From Galbitalea sp. SE-J8 (GTDB lineage: Bacteria > Actinomycetota > Actinomycetes > Actinomycetales > Microbacteriaceae), in NCBI RefSeq assembly GCF_030345695.1, contig NZ_JAUASV010000005.1, positions 1 to 64,000 of the forward strand: 64,000 nt of DNA. The letters run 5' to 3'. This document shows positions 31,934-39,541 of the stretch, in pieces. How positions within the stretch are numbered: position 1 is the stretch's first letter; each line of letters starts with the position of its first letter. The position numbers and the translations under genes are program-made. The notes under the pieces are model-generated. The model did not search any database and was not told where the DNA came from. It was given only the letters and a program-made list of their open reading frames with translations.

Positions 31934-32953
31934 TCAGTCGCTCGAGAGCCGGGTGACCTCGATGCCCGTGCGGCGCACGATGACGCTGCGGTACGCGTCT
32001 CCCTCCGCGACCACGATCGTCGCGATCTCGTCGCTGTCGGCCGAGCTCAGGCGGGCCGTGACGCGCCCGCCGCCCGCCCGGCGCAGCTCGTGCAGCAGGG
32101 CGTCCTCGACGCGTTCGAGGTCCTCGTCGGCGAGCGGTGCGCCGCGATCGTCGACGAGCGCGACGTGCACCGTGCGCTCCCGCGCGCTGCGCACGGCGTT
32201 CACGATCGCGGGCGTGTTGAACCCGGCAGCGCGGATGCCGTCGCGCAGCTCCGCCTCGAGCAGGGCCATCGAGCGCCGCTCGGACGCCGTCAGCGGAGCG
32301 CCGTCGGCGATGCGCTCGAGGGCGGGCCGCGCGTAGCGCTCGAGTCGTGCGCTCTGCGACGACCGCTCGCGCTCGGCCGCGGCGACCGCCGCCTCCGAGG
32401 CGATGCGGTCGACCTGCCGTCCCTGGATGGTGCGGATGGTGCGGGCCGCCCGGCGCAGTGACAGCGCGAAGACCGTGCCGATCACGAGCGTGCCGGCCTG
32501 CCGGGCGAGGTCGCCGATCGCCGCTCCGATCGCCTGTCCGGTGCTCACGGTGGAGAGGATCGAGAGGGCCGCCATGATCCCGAATCCGAGCCAGGAGAAG
32601 GCGACCCGGCCGCGCGCGGCGAGCACGAACATCATGAACGTGATCGCGCCGAGGTGCCAGTTCGCGTAGCCGGGGGCGGCGACATCCGTGATGTTCCAGG
32701 CCATGCCGAGCGTGATGCCGGTGACGAGCACGAGCACGGCCACGGTCGAACGGATGCCGAAGCCGTCGTCCGACGCCCGCCCGAGGAAGGTCAGGGCGAC
32801 CCAGACGAGCACGAGGGACCCGAAGCCGAGTGCGGGAACCTCGAGCCGCTGCAGGTTGACGAGCGCGACGAGCGTGGTGCCCGATCCGTAGAGCACGAGC
32901 AGGAACCGGCCGCGTCGGTCGGTGAGGTTGATCGTCCCGGTGCTGTCGGTCAC
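31934..32953 (-). CDS. Membrane partner protein of module copy 1, degenerate histidine-kinase-like
   Basis: A 339-residue protein with about six predicted TM segments in the first 165 residues (FLLVLYGSGTTLVALVNLQ, LGFGSLVLVWVALTFLG, VLVLVTGITLGMAW, GAITFMMFVLAA, LGFGIMAALSILSTV, LVIGTVFALSL), a coiled-coil-like linker (VDRIASEAAVAAAERERSS), and a cytoplasmic part with ALLEAELRDGIRA, ARERTVHVALVDDRGAP and RRAGGGRVTARLSSADSDEIATIVV. The layout resembles a sensor-kinase dimerisation plus ATPase region, but there is no histidine acceptor, N-box or glycine box. GTG start overlaps the stop of the upstream ATPase gene by four bases (GTGA). Function unknown. Confidence 0.78.
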   Translation of the reverse strand: MTDSTGTINLTDRRGRFLLVLYGSGTTLVALVNLQRLEVPALGFGSLVLVWVALTFLGRASDDGFGIRSTVAVLVLVTGITLGMAWNITDVAAPGYANWHLGAITFMMFVLAARGRVAFSWLGFGIMAALSILSTVSTGQAIGAAIGDLARQAGTLVIGTVFALSLRRAARTIRTIQGRQVDRIASEAAVAAAERERSSQSARLERYARPALERIADGAPLTASERRSMALLEAELRDGIRAAGFNTPAIVNAVRSARERTVHVALVDDRGAPLADEDLERVEDALLHELRRAGGGRVTARLSSADSDEIATIVVAEGDAYRSVIVRRTGIEVTRLSSD

Positions 32954-34152
32954 GACGCGTCCCCGGCGGAGCTCCAGCCGATCGTCACCGTGGTGCCGCG
33001 GCCGCGCGCGCTCGCGAGCGACGCCGAGCCGCCCGGTTGCGAGTTGACCCGCTGCAGGATGCTGACCCGCACGCCGAGCCGGTCGGGGGCGACCCGCCGG
33101 GCGGTGAATCCGATGCCGTCGTCCGCGACCACGACGCGCAGGCCGCGCGGGGCGAACTCGATGCCGACGCGGCGGTGCACGGGGCGGCCGTCGGGCCAGC
33201 CGGCGTGACGGATGCTGTTGCGGATGGCCTCCGCGAGCGCCTCCGCGATGGCGTCGCTCACCTCCACGGGGACGGCGAGCGCGGGGGCCTCGCCGTCGAC
33301 CTCGATCTCGCCGAGCTCGGCGCCGGCGTCGACGGCCGCGCCGCGCAGCAGGGACGCCATCTCGCTCTCGCCGTGGAACGTGCGGCCGATCGGGTCGTCG
33401 CGGAACTCGTTCATCTTGGCGAGCGCGTGCTGCGCGCTCGCGCGCACCGCGAGCAGCGCGTCGGGCGAGTTGTGCACGGCGGAGTTGAGCGTCGCGAGCA
33501 CGTCGTCGTGCGTGAACGCGTGGTACCGGGTGCGCTGCCGGTCGAGTGCCTCGGCGGCCTTCGCCGCGGCCGCCGACTCGCGGGTCGCGACGACGGCGCT
33601 GTCCTGACCGCGGCCGATCGCCATCGTGAGCTGGATGAAGGTCGTCATGACGCCCGAGAACATCGCGATGAGCAGGGCGTCCTGGAAGGCGCGCGAGAAG
33701 TCGGGCGCGGTGCCGATGTAGCCGAACACGCGCACGATGAAGCTGATCGCCGCGATGCCGAAGATGAACAGCCAGGACGGCAGCCAGCCGAGCACGAGCG
33801 CCGCGGTGCAGGTGGCGACGCTGATGACGCTGAGCAGGAACGGCTCCGGGTGCCCGGGGATGCCGCCGTCGGCCAGGGCGGGGTCCCAGAACACGAGGAA
33901 CACGACCGCGCTGATCGCGTGCGCGGCCGCCAGGATGCGGATGACGCGCACCGGAACGGCGAAGGCGAGCACGGCGAGCAGCGCCGGCAGGCCGAAGAAC
34001 ACGGCCCAGATCGCGATGACGTAGGTGCGATCGAGGTACGGCGACTGGGCGAGGATGTCGCCGAGGCCGAGCAGGGTGAAGATGACGCTGCCGACGCCGA
34101 TGGAGAGGGCGAGCACGCGCAGCACACGGTCGATCGCGCTCTCGGTGATCAT
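32950..34152 (-). CDS. Membrane histidine-kinase-like ATPase, module copy 1
   Basis: A 400-residue protein. Residues 1-180 hold about six TM segments. A linker (residues 185-215) leads to YHAFTHDDVL, where His215 is placed like a phospho-acceptor. The HATPase domain is complete: N-box EALAEAIRNSIRHAG (Asn312), G1 box VVVADDGIGF (344-349) and G2 box SARGRGTTVTI (384-389). This resembles HPK7-like actinobacterial sensor kinases but no response regulator gene is within the window's reach on either side. A 107-bp gap separates it from module copy 2. The membrane partner is co-translated (GTGA overlap). Confidence 0.82.
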   Translation of the reverse strand: MITESAIDRVLRVLALSIGVGSVIFTLLGLGDILAQSPYLDRTYVIAIWAVFFGLPALLAVLAFAVPVRVIRILAAAHAISAVVFLVFWDPALADGGIPGHPEPFLLSVISVATCTAALVLGWLPSWLFIFGIAAISFIVRVFGYIGTAPDFSRAFQDALLIAMFSGVMTTFIQLTMAIGRGQDSAVVATRESAAAAKAAEALDRQRTRYHAFTHDDVLATLNSAVHNSPDALLAVRASAQHALAKMNEFRDDPIGRTFHGESEMASLLRGAAVDAGAELGEIEVDGEAPALAVPVEVSDAIAEALAEAIRNSIRHAGWPDGRPVHRRVGIEFAPRGLRVVVADDGIGFTARRVAPDRLGVRVSILQRVNSQPGGSASLASARGRGTTVTIGWSSAGDAS

Positions 34153-34259
34153 GCTGAGCGCCCCCCTTCGCGCGCCGTCCGCGCGGGATGTGACCCGCTG
34201 GTCGCGACGATCGCGGGGTCACGCGTACCGCGTCACTCCCACCGTATCCGCCGTCGCCG

Positions 34260-35048
34260 TCAGCGCGCTCGCCGCGCGGCCCGGATGGCCTCGGCGAGCG
34301 GGTCGTCCGCGGGCGCCGCGGCGTCGATGCCGTCGCGCAGCGATCCCTCGAGCAGCGCGAACGCCTCGAGCTCCTCCGGCACGAGCGGGGCATCGGCGAG
34401 CAGGCGCTCGAGGGCCGGCCGGGCGTCGCGCTCGAGCCGCGCGTTCTGCGCCGCGCGCTCGGCGACCCGGGCGGCGGTCGCCGCATCCCGCGACGCGTGC
34501 ACGAGCGCGCGCCTCTGGATCGCGCCGATCGCGTGCGCGGTGCGCCGCAGCAGGATCGCGAACAGCGTGCCGACGAGCAGCGTCGCCGCCTGGCGTGCCG
34601 ACGTGTAGAGGGCGCCGGCGACCGCCTCGCCGAGGGTGACGGATGCCGTCACGAGCACCACAGCGACGGCCGCCAACGCGATCCAGGCCACGAGCCGGCG
34701 CCCGCGCAGCGCGAGCACGAGCAGCAGCAGCGTGGTGGCGCCGAGGTTCCAGTCGGCGTAGCCGGGGTCGGCCGGGTGGCGCAGGTTCCACGAGCACAGG
34801 GCGGTGACGACGATCACGATCCCGACGACGGGCAGGGTCATCCGCCACGCGAACGGCTCGCGTCCGGGCAGGGTGAGCACGACGAGGCCGGCGAGCACGA
34901 GGGCGAGCGCGAGCAGCGCCGGCACGGGCGAGATCGTCCCGGGCAGGGTGAGCACCGCGACGACCGCCGTCAGGGCGCCGTAGAAGCCGAGCAGGGCACG
35001 GCCGCGCCGGGTCGAGAAGCCGATGATGCTCGTGACGTCGGGCTTCAC
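34260..35048 (-). CDS. Membrane partner protein of module copy 2, shortened
   Basis: A 262-residue paralogue of the 31934-32953 protein. Shared features in the same order are FSTRRGRALLGFYGALTAVVA, LCSWNLRHPADPGYADWNLG (compare ITDVAAPGYANWHLG), LLVGTLFAILLRRTAHAIGAI, ARLERDARPALERLL, ALLEGSLRDGI and a terminal IRAARRAR. It stops about 75 residues before the copy-1 protein, so it lacks the final ATPase-like part. The GTG start overlaps the preceding stop (GTGA), exactly as in copy 1. Function unknown. Confidence 0.78.
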   Translation of the reverse strand: MKPDVTSIIGFSTRRGRALLGFYGALTAVVAVLTLPGTISPVPALLALALVLAGLVVLTLPGREPFAWRMTLPVVGIVIVVTALCSWNLRHPADPGYADWNLGATTLLLLVLALRGRRLVAWIALAAVAVVLVTASVTLGEAVAGALYTSARQAATLLVGTLFAILLRRTAHAIGAIQRRALVHASRDAATAARVAERAAQNARLERDARPALERLLADAPLVPEELEAFALLEGSLRDGIDAAAPADDPLAEAIRAARRAR

Positions 35049-36238
35049 GCGCGGCTCCGATCCCGACGCCACTCGAGGGTGACCACGGTGCCGCGCCCGC
35101 GTCCGCTCGTGACGCGCGCCGCGCATCCGGGCGTGCTGTTCACCGTGTGCAGGATGCCGATGCGCACGCCGACGCGGTCGGGGGCGATGCCGGCGGGCGA
35201 GAACCCGCGACCGTCGTCGGACACGACGATGTCGACCGACTCGGGCGCGAGGACGACGCGCGAGCGGCGCAGCACGAGCGCGCCGGGGCGCCGCGCGGCG
35301 TGCGCGAGACTGTTGCGCACCGCCTCGCCGTAGGCCTCCGCGAGCACGTCGGCCACCTCGACCGGCATGAGCACCCGCTGCCCGGGCGGCTCGAACACGG
35401 TGAGCCCGACCGGCACGGCGCCGCCGGACGCCGCGCCGAGCATCGCCTCGAACTCCTCCGCGTCCACGAACGCGGGGCGCACCTGCCCGCTGCGCAGCTC
35501 GTCGATGCGGGTCAGCACCTGCAGGGCGCCGAGCCGGGTCGCGGCGCTCGGGGTCGCGCCGTCCGCGCGCACCGACGCGTACACGTCGAGCAGCTCCGTG
35601 CGCACGAACTCCTGGTAGCGCTCGCGCTGGCGGTCGACGGCCTCCGCGGTCGTCGCGCGCACCGCATCCGCCTCGGCCGTCGCGCGCACGGCGTCCTGCC
35701 GGCGGGCGGAGTAGAGCGCGAGGCTCAGCATCGTGACGAAGACGACCGCGAACAGGAGCGTGAAGAGCAGGTCGAGGATCGCGGTGAGCGGCTCGCGTCC
35801 GCCGGTCACGGCGTTGTCGAGCAGGGCGACCACGGCGGCCATCGCGACCGTGTAGCACGCGGTCGCGGCGTAGGGCAGCACGAGTGCGACCCCGCAGCCG
35901 GCCACGGCGCACATGTCGAACAGCCAGGGACGGGCGGGCAGCTCGGCGGGATCGAGCGCGAACCACCAGAGCGCCGCGACCGCGAGCGCGACCGCGGCAT
36001 CCGCGAGGATCGCGACGCGGAGCGCGCGCACCGGAACGGCGTAGGCGAGTGCCGCGAGCACGGCGGGGGCGACGACGAACACCGTGACGGCCCCGCCCGT
36101 GAGCCACGGGGCGAGCGTGCGCGCCTGGGCGACGATCTCGCCCGCGATGAGGGCGGCGAACACGAACGTGCCCAGTCCCCACGCCACGACGAGGATGCGT
36201 GTCATGCGCGACGTCGCACCGGCGTCGTTCATGGCCAC
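35045..36238 (-). CDS. Membrane histidine-kinase-like ATPase, module copy 2, without acceptor His
   Basis: A 397-residue paralogue of the 32950-34152 protein, with the same six-TM front (for example APAVLAALAYAVPVRALRVA versus LPALLAVLAFAVPVRVIRIL) and an intact ATPase: N-box EAYGEAVRNSLAHA (Asn309), IVVSDDGRGF (341-346) and TSGRGRGTVVTL. At the site of the copy-1 acceptor histidine the sequence is YQEFVRTELL, with Arg213 instead of His. So this copy can probably bind ATP but not autophosphorylate at that site. It starts 90 bases from the divergent menE gene, and is the first gene of the four-gene run. Confidence 0.82.
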   Translation of the reverse strand: MAMNDAGATSRMTRILVVAWGLGTFVFAALIAGEIVAQARTLAPWLTGGAVTVFVVAPAVLAALAYAVPVRALRVAILADAAVALAVAALWWFALDPAELPARPWLFDMCAVAGCGVALVLPYAATACYTVAMAAVVALLDNAVTGGREPLTAILDLLFTLLFAVVFVTMLSLALYSARRQDAVRATAEADAVRATTAEAVDRQRERYQEFVRTELLDVYASVRADGATPSAATRLGALQVLTRIDELRSGQVRPAFVDAEEFEAMLGAASGGAVPVGLTVFEPPGQRVLMPVEVADVLAEAYGEAVRNSLAHAARRPGALVLRRSRVVLAPESVDIVVSDDGRGFSPAGIAPDRVGVRIGILHTVNSTPGCAARVTSGRGRGTVVTLEWRRDRSRA

Positions 36239-36327
36239 CCCCGGGTCTTCGAATCAGAGTGGGGTGCCGCCGCCCGTGTCGGCTCACCCCAGTTCGGGGG
36301 GGCATCGCGCGGCGATAGCCTGGGAGC

Positions 36328-37458
36328 ATGACGCGGCGACTCGCCGCCGCCCCCGCCGCGGCCCTGCCGGCGGCGCTGCACGCGGCGCTCGACGGCAGCG
36401 GACCGGCCGTGTTCGCGGGGGGCGACCCGGGCGATCTGCCGGCCCGCGTGCCGCAGCGGGTGGCGCTCGTCGTCGCGTCGAGCGGCTCCACCGGGCGACC
36501 GAAGCGCGTGGCGCTGTCGGCGGATGCGGTGCTCGCGAGCGCGGCCGCATCCGACGCCGCCCTGGGCGGTCCCGGCCAGTGGCTGCTCGCCCTGCCCACG
36601 AGCTACATCGCCGGCGTCAACGTGCTCGTGCGCTCGATCGCCGCGGGCACGACGCCCGTCGCGATGCCCGCGGGGCACTTCGACGCGGCCGGCTTCGCGG
36701 ATGCCGCCGCGCTCCTCGTCGAGCCGCGGCGGTACACGGCGCTCGTGCCGGCGCAGCTCGCCCGCCTGCTCGCCGAGCCGGTCGGCCGGGCCGCGCTCGC
36801 GCGCTTCGCGGGCGTGCTGGTCGGTGGACAGGCGACGCCGCCGGCGCTGCTCGAGCGGGCGCACGACGCGGGGATCGCCGTGGTCACGACCTACGGATCG
36901 AGCGAGACGAGCGGCGGCTGCGTCTACGACGGCGTGCCGTTCGGCACCGTCGACGTGCGGATCGAGGGCGCCGACGCCGCCGGCCGGGGCGAGCTGCTGC
37001 TCGGCGGTCCGGTGCTCGCGGAGGGCTACCTCGGCGACCCGGCGCGAACGGATGCCGCCTTCGTCGAGCGCGACGGCCGGCGCTGGTACCGCACCGGCGA
37101 CGTCGGCGAGATCGACGCCGGCGGTGTCGTCTCGGTCGTCGGGCGACGGGACGACATGATCGTGTCCGGCGGCGTGAACGTGTTCCTCGGGGCGGTCGAG
37201 CGCGTCGTCCGCGGACTCCCCGGGCTCGGCGACGCGGTCGTGATCGGCGGCGCGCACCCGGAGTGGGGCGCCGCGCCGGTCGTGGTGACCGCGGCATCCG
37301 TCGAGCCGGAGGCGACGCTCGCCCGCGTGCGCGACGCGGTCGCGGCGGAGCTCGGCCGGGCCGCGGCGCCCGCGCGCGTCGAGCGGATCCCCGCGATCCC
37401 GCAGCTCGCGAGCGGCAAGCCCGACCGTCGCAGGATCGCCCGTGAGTTCGGTGGCTAG
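36328..37458 (+). CDS. menE: o-Succinylbenzoate-CoA ligase
   Basis: A short 376-residue acyl-adenylating enzyme that activates o-succinylbenzoate for MenB. The phosphate-binding loop is ALVVASSGSTGRPKRVALS. Further motifs are VVTTYGSSETSGGCVYDG (A5), WYRTGDVGEIDAGGVVSVV (A7) and RRDDMIVSGGVNVF (A8), with the catalytic Lys in LASGKPDRR. The N-terminal ~100 residues of full-size ligases are absent, normal for actinobacterial MenE. TAGCCT (36316-36321) lies six bases before the ATG (predicted leaderless). The menA GTG begins 12 bp downstream, so menE-menA are one operon. Confidence 0.95.
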   Translation: MTRRLAAAPAAALPAALHAALDGSGPAVFAGGDPGDLPARVPQRVALVVASSGSTGRPKRVALSADAVLASAAASDAALGGPGQWLLALPTSYIAGVNVLVRSIAAGTTPVAMPAGHFDAAGFADAAALLVEPRRYTALVPAQLARLLAEPVGRAALARFAGVLVGGQATPPALLERAHDAGIAVVTTYGSSETSGGCVYDGVPFGTVDVRIEGADAAGRGELLLGGPVLAEGYLGDPARTDAAFVERDGRRWYRTGDVGEIDAGGVVSVVGRRDDMIVSGGVNVFLGAVERVVRGLPGLGDAVVIGGAHPEWGAAPVVVTAASVEPEATLARVRDAVAAELGRAAAPARVERIPAIPQLASGKPDRRRIAREFGG

Positions 37459-37469
37459 AATCCGCATCC

Positions 37470-38495
37470 GTGGCGCAGTCTCCCAAGAAGCAGTCCCCGA
37501 AGAAGCCGGCCTCCACGAGGCCCGGGCGGAAGAAGCAGACGCAGAACGCCCGATCGCGCTCGCAGGCGGCGCGCCAGGGGCGGCCGGGCGGTAGGCGGCC
37601 GGGCCCGGTCGCCGTCCGGCCCGCGACCCTCGGCGACTGGATCGGCGGGGCGCGGCTGCGCACCCTGCCGCTCGCGATCGCGCCGGTCGCGCTCGGCACG
37701 GGCGCGGCCCACGTCATCGGCGAGGAGGTGTGGCACGAGTACCGCATCGCGCTGTGCCTCATCGTCGCGCTCGCGCTGCAGATCGGCGTCAACTACGCCA
37801 ACGACTACTCGGACGGCATCCGCGGAACCGACGCGTTCCGCGTCGGCCCGTCGCGGCTGACGGGCTCGGGACGCGCGAGGCCGCGCACCGTGCTCACGGT
37901 CGCGCTCGTCTTCTTCGCGATCGCGGCCGCCGCGGGCCTGACGCTCGTCGTGCTGTCGCAGCAGTGGTGGCTGCTCGCCGTCGGCGCGGTCGCGATCGCC
38001 GCGGCCTGGTTCTACACCGGCGGCAAGCGCCCCTACGGGTACGCGGGGCTGGGCGAGCTGTTCGTGTTCGTCTTCTTCGGCGTCGTCGCGACCTCCGGGT
38101 CGACGTTCGTGCAGGTCGGGCAGGTCAATCTGGAGAGCTGGGCGGGCGGCGTCGGCGCCGGGCTGCTCGCGTGCGCCGTGCTCATGGTCAACAACATCCG
38201 CGATCGGGCGCAGGACGCGCTCGCGGGCAAGCGCACGCTCGCGGTGCGGCTCGGCGAACGGGCGTCGCGCGTGAGCTTCGCGGTGCTCGTGCTGCTGCCG
38301 TTCGTGGTCGTGGCGCTGTTCACGGTGCTGTACCCGAACGCGCTGTACGTGCTGTTCGGGCTGCTCGCGGCGATCCCGGCGGCCGTCATCACGCTCACCG
38401 CCCGCACGCCGCGCGAGCTCATCTGGGCGCTGCAGCTGACGTCGCTCACGGCGCTCGCCTACGGCGTCGGGCTGGGCGCGGCGATCGCGTTCTGA
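37470..38495 (+). CDS. menA: 1,4-Dihydroxy-2-naphthoate polyprenyltransferase
   Basis: A UbiA-family membrane prenyltransferase that attaches the polyprenyl tail to DHNA. The first Asp-rich site is INYANDYSDGIRGTD (V-N-Y-A-N-D-Y-S-D-G) near residue 112, the second is VNNIRDRAQDALAGKRTLAV near 240, and about eight TM segments follow the expected pattern. Length 341 because of an unusual ~55-residue Lys/Arg/Gln-rich N-terminus (SPKKQSPKKPASTRPGRKK) before the conserved start (ATLGDWIGGARLRTLPLAIA). The GTG at 37470 is the only start that fits the operon spacing, but a later start is possible. Confidence 0.94.
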   Translation: MAQSPKKQSPKKPASTRPGRKKQTQNARSRSQAARQGRPGGRRPGPVAVRPATLGDWIGGARLRTLPLAIAPVALGTGAAHVIGEEVWHEYRIALCLIVALALQIGVNYANDYSDGIRGTDAFRVGPSRLTGSGRARPRTVLTVALVFFAIAAAAGLTLVVLSQQWWLLAVGAVAIAAAWFYTGGKRPYGYAGLGELFVFVFFGVVATSGSTFVQVGQVNLESWAGGVGAGLLACAVLMVNNIRDRAQDALAGKRTLAVRLGERASRVSFAVLVLLPFVVVALFTVLYPNALYVLFGLLAAIPAAVITLTARTPRELIWALQLTSLTALAYGVGLGAAIAF

Positions 38496-38576
38496 GCCGG
38501 CATCCGCAGCGCGCTCCCGGGGGCCTCGCGATTAGCGATTCCCGAGTCCGTCGGTGACGATGTTCCCGCCCTCGCC

Positions 38577-38774
38577 GTGCTCCTGCGAGGATCGTTCCAG
38601 CAGTCGTTCGACCATCCGCCACAGGCCGCCATGCCCGACGCGTTCGACGAGTTCGTGCTGATCGTCGACCCGGACAGCGGCGAGACGCTGGACGCGATCG
38701 GGGCGCAGGCTGCGGAGACACCCGTCGATCTGGCGGCGATCGGAGACCCCACGGTCATCCCGATCTCGAAGTGA
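38577..38774 (+). CDS. Small acidic protein of unknown function
   Basis: A 65-residue frame whose codons are almost all GC-ending, so it is probably coding: AMPDAFDEFVLIVDPDSGET, then LDAIGAQAAETPVDLAAIGD. The frame is open for some 40 more bases upstream (ESVGDDVPALA), so the product may be longer or the 3' remnant of a larger gene. It follows menA by 81 bp and converges on the DUF4229 gene. I recognise no family. Confidence 0.5.
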   Translation: MLLRGSFQQSFDHPPQAAMPDAFDEFVLIVDPDSGETLDAIGAQAAETPVDLAAIGDPTVIPISK

Positions 38775-38779
38775 CCGGG

Positions 38780-39061
38780 CTACCGCGGGTCCGCGGGAGG
38801 CGCCGCGGCGTCCTCGGCGTCCTCGTCGTCGCCGTGCGCGGATGCGACGTGGTCGCCCTCGCCGTCGAGGCGCCGCCGCGCGGCCAGGGCCTCGGCGGAG
38901 GCCCGGCGCAGCGGCGCGAACGCGATGTAGGCGATGCAGAACGCGACCACGGCCGCGAGCACCGCGCTGACATACGGATTGCGGACCACGATCAGGAAGA
39001 CCACGAGCGCCGCGGCGAACAGCAGGATGCGCACGACTCCGTAGAGCACGACCGGTCTCAC
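38780..39061 (-). CDS. DUF4229 membrane protein
   Basis: A 93-residue protein with two predicted TM segments (VVLYGVVRILLFAAALVVFL and VSAVLAAVVAFCIAYIAF) and an acidic cytoplasmic tail ending in DDEDAEDAAAPPADPR. It fits the DUF4229 family, which in Actinobacteria is nearly always beside menaquinone genes; its role is unknown. The GTG at 39061 is preceded at six bases by minus-strand TAGACT (39068-39073), again a leaderless pattern. Confidence 0.85.
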   Translation of the reverse strand: MRPVVLYGVVRILLFAAALVVFLIVVRNPYVSAVLAAVVAFCIAYIAFAPLRRASAEALAARRRLDGEGDHVASAHGDDEDAEDAAAPPADPR

Positions 39062-39163
39062 CCGCCCAGTCTAGGTTCCGCCGCCTGAGCCCCGGCCGGG
39101 CGCGGATGCGTCGATCGCCCCGGCCCTGAGGCGCCGCGGGCGCGCGGAAAGTAGGATCGCGGC

Positions 39164-39541
39164 ATGATCCGGTACGTCATCCCCGCGCTCGTGATCGCCT
39201 TCACGATCTTCGCGTTCGTCGACGTGCTCCTCACCGAGGACTCCCGCGTGCGGGGTCTGCCGAAGGCCATCTGGGCGATCATCGTCATCATCCTGTCGCC
39301 CATCGGCGGCATCATCTGGTTCATCCTGGGCAAGGAGCCCGCAGGCCGCGTGGCGCCCCCGGCCGCCGGTCGCGGCGGCCCGGTCGCACCCGACGACGAC
39401 CCCGACTTCCTCTACCGGCTGCGGATGCGCGAGGCGCAGGACGAGCGCATCCGCCAGCTCGAGCGGGAGCTCGCCGACCTCGACGACGACCAGCCCGACG
39501 GCGGCCGGCCGGACGGCGACCGCCCCGACTCGTCCCGGTGA
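39164..39541 (+). CDS. PLDc_N-domain small membrane protein
   Basis: A 125-residue protein with two TM segments (YVIPALVIAFTIFAFVDVLL and IWAIIVIILSPIGGIIWFIL) matching the phospholipase-D nuclease N-terminal domain: D-V-L-L-T-E, R-G-L-P-K, P-I-G-G-I-I-W-F, G-K. There is no phospholipase domain. A cytoplasmic coiled stretch (RLRMREAQDERIRQLERELA) and Asp/Gly-rich tail follow. TAGGAT lies six bases before the ATG. The menD GTG overlaps its stop by four bases (GTGA), so the two are co-translated. Confidence 0.88.
   Translation: MIRYVIPALVIAFTIFAFVDVLLTEDSRVRGLPKAIWAIIVIILSPIGGIIWFILGKEPAGRVAPPAAGRGGPVAPDDDPDFLYRLRMREAQDERIRQLERELADLDDDQPDGGRPDGDRPDSSR

Noticed and set aside
38459-38758. Minus-strand ORF opposite the small acidic protein
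   Set aside because: Ser/Ala-rich shadow; the plus-strand frame has the GC3 pattern of real genes.
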